This document shows, one piece after another, positions 8,910 through 17,902 of a DNA stretch of 39,041 nt. The stretch spans positions 1 through 39,041 of the forward strand of contig VAZG01000202.1 in the NCBI GenBank assembly GCA_005885285.1, given 5' to 3'. The first letter of the stretch is position 1, and the number at the start of each line of letters is the position of its first letter. This DNA is from Alphaproteobacteria bacterium (lineage in GTDB: Bacteria; Pseudomonadota; Alphaproteobacteria; Rhizobiales; Xanthobacteraceae). The translations under genes were made by a program, and so were the position numbers. The notes under the pieces are model-generated. The model was not told where the DNA came from, did no database searches, and saw only the letters and a list, made by a program, of their open reading frames with translations.

Positions 8910-10853
8910 TCAGCCGGCTTGCTTCACGCGCATGTACCATTCGACCAGCCTGCGAACCTGACGCTCGGTATAGCCGCGCCCGACCATCCGCGCGACGAAG
9001 TCGTCGTGCTTCTTCTCGGTGTCGCCGTCCTTCTTCGTGCCGAACGAGATCACCGGAAGCAGGTCTTCGACCTGCGAGAATATCCGCTTTTCGATGACTT
9101 CGCGGATTTTCTCGTAAGAGGTCCAGCTCGGGTTCCTTCCGCCGTTCTGGGCCCGCGACCGCAAGGAGAACTTGACGACTTCGTTGCGGAAGTCCTTTGG
9201 GTTCGCGATCCCGGCGGGCTTTTCGATCTTGGTCAGCTCCTGGTTGAGGAGCTCGCGATCGAGCATCTGGCCGGTGTCGGGATCCTTGAAGTCCTGGTCC
9301 TCGATCCAGGCATCGGCATAATCGACGTAGCGATCGAACAGGTTCTGGCCGTAATCGGAATAGGATTCGAGATAGGCTTTCTGAATCTCGTGGCCGATGA
9401 ATTCCGCATAGCGCGGCACCAGCTCGGCCTTGATGAATTCAAGGTAGCGCTTTTCGACCTCGTCGGAGAGCTGCTCGCGGCGGATTGACTGTTCAAGCAC
9501 ATACATCAGATGGACGGGATCCGCCCCCAGCTCCGCGGTGTCATGATTGAACGTTGCCGCCAGGACCTTGAAGGCAAAACGGGTCGAGGCACCATCCATA
9601 CCTTCGTCGACGCCGGCGGCATCCTTGTATTCCTGAACGCTGCGGGCCTTGGGATCGGATTCCTTCAGGCTTTCACCATCATAGACCCGCATTTTCGCAA
9701 ACACCGTCGAGTTCTCGTGCCTGCGCAAGCGCGACATCACCGAGAAGCGCGCCAACGTCTCCAGCGTCGCCGGTGCACAAGGCGCGGTTGCAAGTTCGGA
9801 TCCGGAAATGAGCTTCTCGTAGATCTTCTGCTCCTCCGTGACCCGCAGGCAGTAGGGCACCTTGATGACGCAGATGCGATCGATGAAGGCTTCATTGTTT
9901 TTGTTGGCCTTGAAGCTTTGCCATTCGGATTCGTTCGAATGCGCGAGGACGACGCCGGTGAAGGGGATTGCGCCGATATTCTCGGTGCCGATGTAGTTGC
10001 TTTCCTGCGTCGCCGTCAGCAGCGGATGCAGCATCTTGATCGGCGCCTTGAACATCTCGACGAATTCGAGAATGCCCTGGTTGGCGCGGTTCAAGCCGCC
10101 GGAATAGGTGTAGGCATCGGGGTCGTTCTGGGCGAACGTTTCCAGCTTGCGAATGTCGACCTTGCCGACCAGCGAGGAGATGTCCTGATTGTTCTCGTCG
10201 CCGGGCTCGGTTTTCGCGACCGCGATCTGCCGCAGCCGCGAGGGTTGAATCTTGGCGACGCGGAATCGCGAAATATCGCCGCCGAAAGCTTCGAGCCGCT
10301 TGTAGCACCACGGACTCATCAGCCCACTCAGGCGCCGGCGCGGGATGCCGTACTTCTCTTCCAGCATCGGACCGAGCTGCTCCGGATCGAACAGGCTGAG
10401 CGGGGATTCGAACACCGGACTGAGCTCGTCACCGGCTTTGAGCACATAGATGGGATGGACCTCCATCAGCGATTTGAGCCGCTCGGCCAGTGACGACTTT
10501 CCGCCGCCCACCGGGCCCAGCAGATAGAGGATCTGTTTGCGCTCCTCGAGCCCTTGCGCCGCATGGCGGAAGAAGCCGACGATACGCTCGATCGTTTCCT
10601 CCATGCCGTAGAAGCCCGCGAACGCCGGATAGGTGCGCATCGTGCGGTTCAAAAAGATTCGGCCAAGGCGGGGGTCCTTGGCCGTGTCGATCATCTGAGG
10701 CTCACCTATGGCAGCTAGTAGTCGTTCGGCCGCGTTGGCATATCGCATCGGATCGCTTCGACACGATTCCAGATATTCCGCCATCGATATGTCGCTCTGG
10801 CTTCGGGCTTCGAAGGACCGAGCGAACGCATTGAATAGAGAATCGTTGTACAT
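8910..10853 (-). CDS. prkA: PrkA family serine protein kinase (YeaG-like)
   Basis: 'FFRHAAQGLEERKQILYLLGPVGGGKSSLAERLKSLME' P-loop and 'KAPIKMLHPLLTATQESNYIGTENIGAIPFTGVVLAHSNESEW'. Start set at MYNDSLFNAF (10853) because of an AGAGGG-type RBS just upstream, not the longer MRPDQ start at 10883. Confidence 0.93.
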   Translation of the reverse strand: MYNDSLFNAFARSFEARSQSDISMAEYLESCRSDPMRYANAAERLLAAIGEPQMIDTAKDPRLGRIFLNRTMRTYPAFAGFYGMEETIERIVGFFRHAAQGLEERKQILYLLGPVGGGKSSLAERLKSLMEVHPIYVLKAGDELSPVFESPLSLFDPEQLGPMLEEKYGIPRRRLSGLMSPWCYKRLEAFGGDISRFRVAKIQPSRLRQIAVAKTEPGDENNQDISSLVGKVDIRKLETFAQNDPDAYTYSGGLNRANQGILEFVEMFKAPIKMLHPLLTATQESNYIGTENIGAIPFTGVVLAHSNESEWQSFKANKNNEAFIDRICVIKVPYCLRVTEEQKIYEKLISGSELATAPCAPATLETLARFSVMSRLRRHENSTVFAKMRVYDGESLKESDPKARSVQEYKDAAGVDEGMDGASTRFAFKVLAATFNHDTAELGADPVHLMYVLEQSIRREQLSDEVEKRYLEFIKAELVPRYAEFIGHEIQKAYLESYSDYGQNLFDRYVDYADAWIEDQDFKDPDTGQMLDRELLNQELTKIEKPAGIANPKDFRNEVVKFSLRSRAQNGGRNPSWTSYEKIREVIEKRIFSQVEDLLPVISFGTKKDGDTEKKHDDFVARMVGRGYTERQVRRLVEWYMRVKQAG

Positions 10854-10889
10854 GATCCCTCTCCGCATTTGGTCCGGCCGCATTACTGA

Positions 10890-10915
10890 AACGAGCCGAA
10901 CCGCCGAAGCGTTCC
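10890..10915 (-). promoter_or_regulatory. EcfG-type (alphaproteobacterial general stress sigma) promoter upstream of prkA
   Basis: Plus strand reads AACG (10890-10893), 17 nt, GTTCC (10911-10915). On the minus strand this is GGAAC-N17-CGTT, an exact match to the EcfG/SigT consensus. The -10 is about 37 bp upstream of the prkA ATG. Confidence 0.75.
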
Positions 10916-10996
10916 TCGAATCAGCATCAGCACGATGAATCGATTGGACACTCTGCTATGTCTCTGACGCAATGCACAACGCAGGCACCAGCTGGG

Positions 10997-11431
10997 TTAC
11001 GAACAGGCAGTTTGCCCAATTCTTGAGCTAAAAGGTGGTACGAGTTGTGATTTTTCCGTGATGTAGCCAAGCCGCAACATTTCACACGGCATGGAACCGG
11101 GCCGCAAAAGGCCGTGATCGAACTGCTTCGTCGCCCTCAAGCACTGCGCGCCATGCGACAACGCGCCGCCAGAACTGCCGCGCAGCGCCGGCGTTATTTT
11201 CGATGCTACAAATTTTAGCCGGCAACACTCGCGGACGAACACGTCGGCAACCGAATCCCCACGGATGAATTCATCGGCGACGTGTAGACCGCGCACTTGA
11301 TTTCGCACTTGATCTCCCACTTGATAGTGGCCGAGGACGCCGTAGCCGAACCGATCGAAGGCGATGATTGCGCTGAGCAGCGTCATCCTTGCCGCCGCTG
11401 CGTCAAGGTTGGCATCCACGAACTCGAACAC
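10997..11431 (-). CDS. hypothetical ORF, doubtful
   Basis: Open 144-codon frame in an otherwise empty intergenic region. No recognisable domain and no clear RBS. Confidence 0.2.
   Translation of the reverse strand: MFEFVDANLDAAAARMTLLSAIIAFDRFGYGVLGHYQVGDQVRNQVRGLHVADEFIRGDSVADVFVRECCRLKFVASKITPALRGSSGGALSHGAQCLRATKQFDHGLLRPGSMPCEMLRLGYITEKSQLVPPFSSRIGQTACS
11292..11327. repeat. three tandem copies of an imperfect 12-bp unit (CGCACTTGATTT / CGCACTTGATCT / CCCACTTGATAG)
   Basis: Direct reading of the sequence: CACTTGAT recurs at a 12-nt period three times. Confidence 0.85.
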
Positions 11432-11492
11432 CCGATCTCGACATCGCCGGCCAATTCAGGATTCATGGTTCGGGACCACCCCGCCTCCTCGT

Positions 11493-11540
11493 CACCCAAC
11501 CGTCACTGTTGATTCTACCTGATTCGCGCCCGGTTGGGTG
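11493..11540. repeat. perfect 10-bp inverted repeat with 28-nt spacer (CACCCAACCG ... CGGTTGGGTG)
   Basis: Arms at 11493-11502 and 11531-11540 are exact reverse complements. Confidence 0.85.
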
Positions 11541-11670
11541 CCACTGACTTGCTGTCAATTGGTCGTATTTCCGAGCAAGCCGGGCGGCTATACTGGCCCC
11601 AAGGCACACGATCCGGTCGGACCCATCCGTCCATAGGCCTCCGCCCTTTCCGGATCGATATGTCGTGAAT

Positions 11671-11692
11671 GGCGTTACCCGTGGGAAACGCC
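11671..11692. promoter_or_regulatory. 22-bp near-perfect palindrome GGCGTTACCCGTGGGAAACGCC in the tal-pgi leader
   Basis: Arms pair at every position except one A/A mismatch and the central GT. Located 38-59 bp upstream of the tal-pgi ATG. Confidence 0.5.
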
Positions 11693-11729
11693 TATTTCCA
11701 TCGCCAGGCTCAAACAGAAAACAGGCATC

Positions 11730-14576
11730 ATGAATCCCGTCAAAGCACTTGAAAACCACGGCCAGGCGGTTTGGCTGGATTTCCTGGCCCGCGGCTTCGT
11801 CGCCAAAGGTGAGCTGAAAAAGCTGATCGATACCGATGGCGTCAAAGGGGTTACGTCAAATCCGTCGATCTTCGAAAAGGCGATCGGCAGTTCCGATGAA
11901 TATGACAGCGCGATCGGACAGGCCCTGAAACGCGGCGATCGCCCGGTCGCCGAGCTGTTCGAGCATCTCGCCGTTGAAGACATCCAGCACGCGGCCGACG
12001 TATTGCGGCCGGTCTATGACCATCTCAAAGGCGAGGATGGCTTCGTCAGCCTGGAGGTGTCGCCCTATCTGGCGATGGACACCAAGCGTTCGATCGCCGA
12101 GGCCGAGCGGCTCTGGAAGGACGTCAAGCGCAAGAATCTCATGGTCAAGGTGCCGGCAACGCCGGAGGGCTTGCCGGCAATCCAGCATCTGATTGGCGAA
12201 GGCATCAACATCAACATCACGCTGTTGTTCTCGCAAGATGTCTATCTGCAGGTTGCTGAAGCCTATCTTTCGGGCCTGGAAAAATACCTCGCCAAGGGCG
12301 GCGACCCGTCTCATGTCGCAAGCGTTGCTAGCTTCTTCGTCAGCCGCATCGATACGATGGCCGACAAGGAGCTCGACGACAGAATTGCGAAAGCCAACGA
12401 CCCGACCGAGAAGGAACGCCTGGCTTCCCTGAAAGGCAAGGTCGCGGTTGCCAACGCCAAGCTCGCCTACCAGGAGTACAAGCGTCTGTTTTCGGGAGCG
12501 CGTTGGGAGAAGCTGGCCGCCAAAGGTGCCAAGCCGCAGCGGCTGTTGTGGGCCTCGACCGGCACCAAGAACAAAGACTATAGCGACGTGCTCTATGTCG
12601 AGGAGCTGATCGGTCCCAACACCGTCAATACCATGCCGCCGGCAACGCTGGAGGCGTTCCGCGATCACGGCAAGCTGCGCGACAGCCTCGAGGAGAATAT
12701 CGAGGACGCGCGAGGCGTGCTCGAAGAACTCGCGCGGTCCGGCATCTCGCTCGACGCCATCACCTCCGCGCTGGTCAAGGACGGCGTCAAGCTATTTGCC
12801 GACGCGGCCGACAAGCTCTATGGCGCGGTCGCCCATAAGCGCGCAACCGTGCTCGGCGGCGGTATCGACCAGCAGAATCTTGCCCTTGGCGCCAAGCTCG
12901 GAAAGGCCGTCGACAACAGCGCCGAGGAATGGCGCGCATCGGGGAAAATCCGAAGGCTGTGGCGGAAGGACAGATCGGTCTGGACCGGCGAGGATGAGGA
13001 CAAGTGGCTGGGCTGGCTGGACAGCGCAGGCAACGCCGATATCGCCGACTACGAGGATTTTGCGCGGCGCGTGAAGGGGCAGTCCTTCACCGACGCCGTC
13101 GTGCTCGGCATGGGCGGATCGAGCCTGGGACCCGAGGTGCTGGCGGAAACGTTTGCCAAGAAACCCGGCTTCCCGAAATTGCACGTGCTGGATTCGACCG
13201 ATCCCGCGCAAGTCCGCGCGATGGAAAAAGCCGTCGATGTCGCCAAAACCCTGTTCATCGTCTCCAGCAAATCCGGCGGCACCACCGAGCCCAACGCGAT
13301 GAAGGACTATTTCTTCGATCGCGTTGCCAAGACGATTGGCGCCGGCAAGGCCGGACATCGCTTCATCGCGGTGACCGATCCCGGCTCGTCGCTGGAGAAG
13401 GCGGCGACCAAACAAGGCTTCGCGCGGATTTTCCACGGCGAACCCACGATCGGCGGACGCTACTCCGTGCTGTCTGCGTTCGGACTGGTACCGGCTGCGG
13501 CCGCCGGCATCAACGTCGGCACGCTGATCAAGCATACGCTCGCCATGGTTCGCTCCTGCGGGGCAGACGTGCCGCCGGATGAAAATCCGGGGGTCCGGCT
13601 CGGCCTTGCGATGGGGCTTGCCGGCCTCGACGGCCGCGACAAGGTGACGATCTCGTCATCGAAGAAAATTGCCGATTTCGGCGCCTGGGCCGAGCAGTTG
13701 ATCGCGGAATCCACTGGCAAAGAGGGCAAAGGCCTGATCCCGATCGACGGCGAGCCGCTGGGTGATCCCGAAGCTTACGCCAACGATCGCTTCTTCATCG
13801 ATATCCGCACCCAAGACGAAAACGACGCTGCGCACGAGGAGAAGCTCAAGGCTCTTGAAGCTGCCGGCCACCCTGTCGTGCGCATCGTCATGCACTCGAT
13901 CGATCACATCGGCCAGGAATTCTTCCGATTCGAGATGGCAACCGCAGTCGCAGGCTCGATCCTCGGCATCAACCCGTTCAATCAGCCTGACGTCGAGGAC
14001 GCCAAGATCAAGACCCGCGAACTGACCGCGGCGTTCGAAAGAACCGGTGCGCTGCCGGCCGAAAAACCTGTGATGGCCTCCGCGGAGGCCGACCTCTATA
14101 CTGATGACCACAACGCCGCCGACTTGCGCAGGGCAGGAGCCGACGGCAACCTCGGCTCCTGGATCAAGGCGCATCTCAGCCGTTCCGGTGCGGACGATTA
14201 TGTGGCGCTGCTCGCCTATATCGCGCGCGACCACGCGCATATCGACGCGCTGCAAGACATGCGGCTCAAGGTGCGCGACAAGCGCCGTGTCGCGACCTGC
14301 GCCGAATTCGGACCGCGCTTCCTGCATTCCACCGGCCAGGCCTATAAGGGCGGTCCCGACAGCGGCTTATTTCTGCAAATCACCGCCGATGACACCAAAG
14401 ACCTGCCCGTCCCCGGCCAGAAGGCAAGTTTCGGGGTCATCAAGGCGGCGCAAGCGCGCGGCGATTTCGACGTGCTGACCGAGCGCGGCCGGCGCGCATT
14501 GCGCGTGCATCTGAAAGGCGATCTCAGATCGGGACTGAAGATGCTCGATGAAGCGATCACCGAGGCTTTGAATTAG
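11730..14576 (+). CDS. bifunctional transaldolase / glucose-6-phosphate isomerase
   Basis: N-terminal transaldolase ('[13 protein letters not shown]', '[16 protein letters not shown]', '[16 protein letters not shown]') continuous in one 948-codon frame with a PGI domain ('[19 protein letters not shown]', '[21 protein letters not shown]'). Confidence 0.93.
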   Translation: MNPVKALENHGQAVWLDFLARGFVAKGELKKLIDTDGVKGVTSNPSIFEKAIGSSDEYDSAIGQALKRGDRPVAELFEHLAVEDIQHAADVLRPVYDHLKGEDGFVSLEVSPYLAMDTKRSIAEAERLWKDVKRKNLMVKVPATPEGLPAIQHLIGEGININITLLFSQDVYLQVAEAYLSGLEKYLAKGGDPSHVASVASFFVSRIDTMADKELDDRIAKANDPTEKERLASLKGKVAVANAKLAYQEYKRLFSGARWEKLAAKGAKPQRLLWASTGTKNKDYSDVLYVEELIGPNTVNTMPPATLEAFRDHGKLRDSLEENIEDARGVLEELARSGISLDAITSALVKDGVKLFADAADKLYGAVAHKRATVLGGGIDQQNLALGAKLGKAVDNSAEEWRASGKIRRLWRKDRSVWTGEDEDKWLGWLDSAGNADIADYEDFARRVKGQSFTDAVVLGMGGSSLGPEVLAETFAKKPGFPKLHVLDSTDPAQVRAMEKAVDVAKTLFIVSSKSGGTTEPNAMKDYFFDRVAKTIGAGKAGHRFIAVTDPGSSLEKAATKQGFARIFHGEPTIGGRYSVLSAFGLVPAAAAGINVGTLIKHTLAMVRSCGADVPPDENPGVRLGLAMGLAGLDGRDKVTISSSKKIADFGAWAEQLIAESTGKEGKGLIPIDGEPLGDPEAYANDRFFIDIRTQDENDAAHEEKLKALEAAGHPVVRIVMHSIDHIGQEFFRFEMATAVAGSILGINPFNQPDVEDAKIKTRELTAAFERTGALPAEKPVMASAEADLYTDDHNAADLRRAGADGNLGSWIKAHLSRSGADDYVALLAYIARDHAHIDALQDMRLKVRDKRRVATCAEFGPRFLHSTGQAYKGGPDSGLFLQITADDTKDLPVPGQKASFGVIKAAQARGDFDVLTERGRRALRVHLKGDLRSGLKMLDEAITEALN

Positions 14577-14624
14577 AGCATGATCCCGAAAAGTGGATAC
14601 TGGTTTTCGGATCAGACCATGCTC
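14575..14624. repeat. dispersed palindromic element (AGAGCATGATCCCGAAAAGTGG...TTTTCGGATCAGACCATGCTC)
   Basis: Imperfect inverted repeat of GAGCATGATCcCGAAAA with TTTTCGGATCAgacCATGCTC. Matches a repeat type commonly seen in Bradyrhizobium-group intergenic regions (recalled, not searched). Overlaps the tal-pgi stop codon. Confidence 0.7.
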
Positions 14625-14641
14625 AAAAAAAGGATTTCAAA

Positions 14642-15634
14642 ATGCAGCTCGGCATGATCGGCTTGGGGCGGATGGGCGGCAATATCGTCCGCCGGCTGAT
14701 GCGATCGGGACATCAGGCGGTCGTCTACGACAAGGACCCGAAGGCTGTCGCGGGCCTTGCCGCCGACGGCGCCATCGCCAGCAACGCGCTGGAGGATTTC
14801 GTCACCAGGCTCGCAAAGCCGCGCACCGCCTGGGTGATGCTGCCGGCGGGCAAGATCACGGAAGCGACGATCGAGACGCTCGCCAAATTGATGCAGACCG
14901 GCGACGTCATCATCGATGGCGGCAACACCTTTTGGCAGGACGACGTCCGCCGCGGCAAGGCGCTGAGAGATCGCGGCATCCATTATGTCGACGTTGGCAC
15001 CTCGGGCGGCGTTTGGGGCATCGAGCGCGGCTATTGCATGATGATCGGCGGCGACAAGGCCGTGGTCGACCGGCTCGATCCGATCTTCGCCGCGCTCGCG
15101 CCGGGCATCGGCGATATCCCGCGCACCCCCGGGCGCGAGGGACGCGATGCCAGGATCGAGCAAGGCTATATTCACGCCGGCCCCGTCGGCGCCGGGCATT
15201 TTGTCAAGATGATCCATAACGGCATCGAATACGGCCTGATGCAGGCCTATGCCGAAGGGTTTGACATCCTCAAGAACGCCAATAGCGAGGCGCTGCTGTC
15301 GGAACATCGCTTCGATCTAGACATCGCCGACATTGCGGAAGTGTGGCGGCGCGGCAGCGTCATCCCGTCATGGCTGCTCGATCTCACGGCGTCCGCGCTC
15401 GCGGAAAATCAGTCGCTGGATAATTATTCAGGATTTGTGGAAGATTCCGGCGAGGGCCGCTGGACGGTGAACGCCGCGATCGACGAAGCCGTTCCGGCCG
15501 AAGTGCTGACCGCGGCCCTGTTCGCGCGCTTTCGCTCGCGCAAGGAACATACGTTCGCGGAAAAAATTCTCTCTGCGATGCGTGCTGGGTTCGGCGGCCA
15601 CCGCGAGCCGCCGCACAACAACAAGAAGGCCTGA
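14642..15634 (+). CDS. gnd: 6-phosphogluconate dehydrogenase (decarboxylating), short form
   Basis: '[33 protein letters not shown]', '[13 protein letters not shown]', '[22 protein letters not shown]', '[24 protein letters not shown]'. Length of 330 aa fits the short Gnd class. Confidence 0.92.
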   Translation: MQLGMIGLGRMGGNIVRRLMRSGHQAVVYDKDPKAVAGLAADGAIASNALEDFVTRLAKPRTAWVMLPAGKITEATIETLAKLMQTGDVIIDGGNTFWQDDVRRGKALRDRGIHYVDVGTSGGVWGIERGYCMMIGGDKAVVDRLDPIFAALAPGIGDIPRTPGREGRDARIEQGYIHAGPVGAGHFVKMIHNGIEYGLMQAYAEGFDILKNANSEALLSEHRFDLDIADIAEVWRRGSVIPSWLLDLTASALAENQSLDNYSGFVEDSGEGRWTVNAAIDEAVPAEVLTAALFARFRSRKEHTFAEKILSAMRAGFGGHREPPHNNKKA

Positions 15635-15640
15635 CAGCCG

Positions 15641-17143
15641 ATGGCGAACGGTCAAAAGCCCGATCCCTGCTCCTTCATCATTTTCGGCGTTACAGGCGAT
15701 CTCGCGCATCGGCTGGTGATTCCCGCTCTTTATAATCTCGCAGCGACTAACCTTTTGCCGGAGAAATTCTGCATCGTTGGGGTTGCCCGCAAAGGGATGT
15801 CGAGCACCGAGCTGACCGACAGCCTGATGAAGGGCTTGCGCCAATTCGCGACCCGCAAGGTCGACGAAGCGCTCGCCGAGCGGTTGTTGGAATGCGTCAC
15901 CTGCATCGAGGCCGACCCGAAGGATCCGTCCTCGTTTGATCATCTTAAAGCCCAGCTTGAGAGACTGGAAGCCGCGCGCGCGACCGGCGGTAACCGGCTG
16001 TTTTATCTGGCGACGCCGCCCGGCGCCTTCGCGCCGATCGCCCGCGAGCTCGGCCGCGTTGGCTTATTGAAGGAGCAGGACGGTGCATGGCGGCGGCTAG
16101 TAGTTGAAAAACCGTTCGGAACCGATCTCGCGTCAGCAAAAGCGCTGAACAGCGAGCTGCAAAAGCTCATGGATGAACATCAGATCTATCGGATCGATCA
16201 TTACCTCGGCAAAGAGACCGTCCAGAATATCCTGGTGCTGCGCTTCGCCAACGGCATGTTCGAGCCGATCTGGAATCGCAATCACATCGACCACATACAA
16301 ATCACGGTCGACGAGAAGCTCGGCGTCGGTCACCGCGGCAGCTTCTATGATTCGACGGGTGCGCTGCGCGACATGGTGCCGAACCACCTGTTTCAACTGT
16401 TGTCGCTGGTCGCCATGGAGCCGCCGATCCGGTTCGACGCGCACTCGGTGCGTTCGGAGAAAGCCGATGTGTTGGCGGCGATCCAAACCCAGAGCGAACA
16501 GGAGGCGCTGCATAATTCCGTGCGCGGGCAATATCGCGGCGGCAGGATCGGCGACACCGAAATCGAGGATTATCGCAAGACAGAAGACGTCAAGGCCGGC
16601 AGCACCACGGAAACCTACGCCGCGCTGAAACTCACCATCGACAATTGGCGCTGGGCCGGCGTGCCGTTTTACCTGCGCACCGGCAAGGCGCTCGGCATCA
16701 AGCGCACCGAAATCGCGATCAAGTTCAAGCAGGCGCCCTTCGCGATGTTCCGCGACACCCCAATCGACCGGCTGTCGCAGAATTATCTCGTCATCTCTAC
16801 CGAGCCGACCGAAGGCATCGAACTGCAGTTCAATACCAAAGTACCAGGCCCTTCGATCAACATCGACGGCGTCGAGATGAAGTTCCGCTACAAGGACTAC
16901 TTCAAGGCCGAACCGGCCACCGGCTACGAGACGCTGATCTATGATTGCATGATCGGTGACAACATCTTGTTTCAGCGCGCCGACAGCGTCGAGGCTGGCT
17001 GGCAGGCGGTGCAGCCGTTCCTCAATGCCTGGCACAACGCCGGTGCCAAGGGACTCAAGATTTACGACGCCGGTACCGAAGGCCCCGAAGAAGCCGACGA
17101 ATTGCTGGCCCACGATGGCCGAAGCTGGCGCAAGCTGACCTGA
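15641..17143 (+). CDS. zwf: glucose-6-phosphate dehydrogenase
   Basis: 'IIFGVTGDLAHRLVIPALYNL' and 'RIDHYLGKETVQNILVLRFANGMFEPIWNRNHIDHIQITVDE', the signature G6PDH active-site motif. Confidence 0.96.
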   Translation: MANGQKPDPCSFIIFGVTGDLAHRLVIPALYNLAATNLLPEKFCIVGVARKGMSSTELTDSLMKGLRQFATRKVDEALAERLLECVTCIEADPKDPSSFDHLKAQLERLEAARATGGNRLFYLATPPGAFAPIARELGRVGLLKEQDGAWRRLVVEKPFGTDLASAKALNSELQKLMDEHQIYRIDHYLGKETVQNILVLRFANGMFEPIWNRNHIDHIQITVDEKLGVGHRGSFYDSTGALRDMVPNHLFQLLSLVAMEPPIRFDAHSVRSEKADVLAAIQTQSEQEALHNSVRGQYRGGRIGDTEIEDYRKTEDVKAGSTTETYAALKLTIDNWRWAGVPFYLRTGKALGIKRTEIAIKFKQAPFAMFRDTPIDRLSQNYLVISTEPTEGIELQFNTKVPGPSINIDGVEMKFRYKDYFKAEPATGYETLIYDCMIGDNILFQRADSVEAGWQAVQPFLNAWHNAGAKGLKIYDAGTEGPEEADELLAHDGRSWRKLT

Positions 17144-17145
17144 CA

Positions 17146-17898
17146 ATGGTTGTGCAGGACCAGCGAAAAATCGTAACCGTGGCCGATCCGGCGGAGCTCG
17201 CAAAGACCGCCGCGGACCGTCTCATGGCGAGGATCGCGGCGAACGACGGCCGCGTCGCGATCTGCCTCACCGGCGGGTCGAGCCCAAAACAGCTCTACGC
17301 ATTATTGGCAACCGACGCCTACAACAAACGGATTCCTTTCGACCGCGTGCATTGGTTCATCGGGGATGAGCGCTTCGTCCCGCCGGGCGACTCCCGCAAC
17401 AACATGACGATGGCACGCGGCATCTTTCTCGATCGCTTCGCGCCCGCTTCCAATATCCATCCCATTCCGACCGATGCCGCCAACCCCGACGAAAGCGCCG
17501 AACGTTACGCGCGCGAACTGAAATCCTTCTATGGTTTGGAGCGGCTCGATCCTACACGGCCGTTGTTCGATGTCGTATTGATGGGGGTCGGGCCGGACGG
17601 CCATACCGCCTCGATCTTTCCCGATTACCCGGCGCTGGCGGAAACCGAACGCTGGGTGGTGGGCGTGCCGCACGCCCATGTCACCCCCCTGGTGCCGCGG
17701 GTGACGCTGACCTTGCCCGCGCTCGCCTCCTGCCGCGAAATGCTGTTCGAGGTCGCAGGATCAGACAAGCGCGCGATCTTGACGCGCGTGCTTGATGGCG
17801 AGAACCTGCCGGCTGCCCGCGCAACCTCGATCGGCGAGACCATCTGGCTCGTGGACACGGCCGCGCTCCCGGAGGCTTTTCGTGGCCAATCAGCTTGA
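17146..17898 (+). CDS. pgl: 6-phosphogluconolactonase
   Basis: 'CLTGGSSPKQLYALLA', 'VHWFIGDERFVPPGDSRNNMTMAR', 'DVVLMGVGPDGHTASIFPD'. Adjacent to zwf. Confidence 0.95.
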   Translation: MVVQDQRKIVTVADPAELAKTAADRLMARIAANDGRVAICLTGGSSPKQLYALLATDAYNKRIPFDRVHWFIGDERFVPPGDSRNNMTMARGIFLDRFAPASNIHPIPTDAANPDESAERYARELKSFYGLERLDPTRPLFDVVLMGVGPDGHTASIFPDYPALAETERWVVGVPHAHVTPLVPRVTLTLPALASCREMLFEVAGSDKRAILTRVLDGENLPAARATSIGETIWLVDTAALPEAFRGQSA

Positions 17899-17902
17899 GG
17901 AA

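Noticed and set aside
6180-9097. plus-strand ORFs 6180..7649 (489 aa) and 7595..9097 (500 aa)
   Set aside because: Antisense to well-supported spoVR and DUF444 genes.
11292-11327. CRISPR-like array
   Set aside because: The units are 12 bp, contiguous and only three in number, with no spacers and no cas genes.
11589-11594. TATACT as a sigma70 -10 for tal-pgi
   Set aside because: No acceptable -35 at 16-18 bp (tatttc at 17), so it was not called as a promoter feature.
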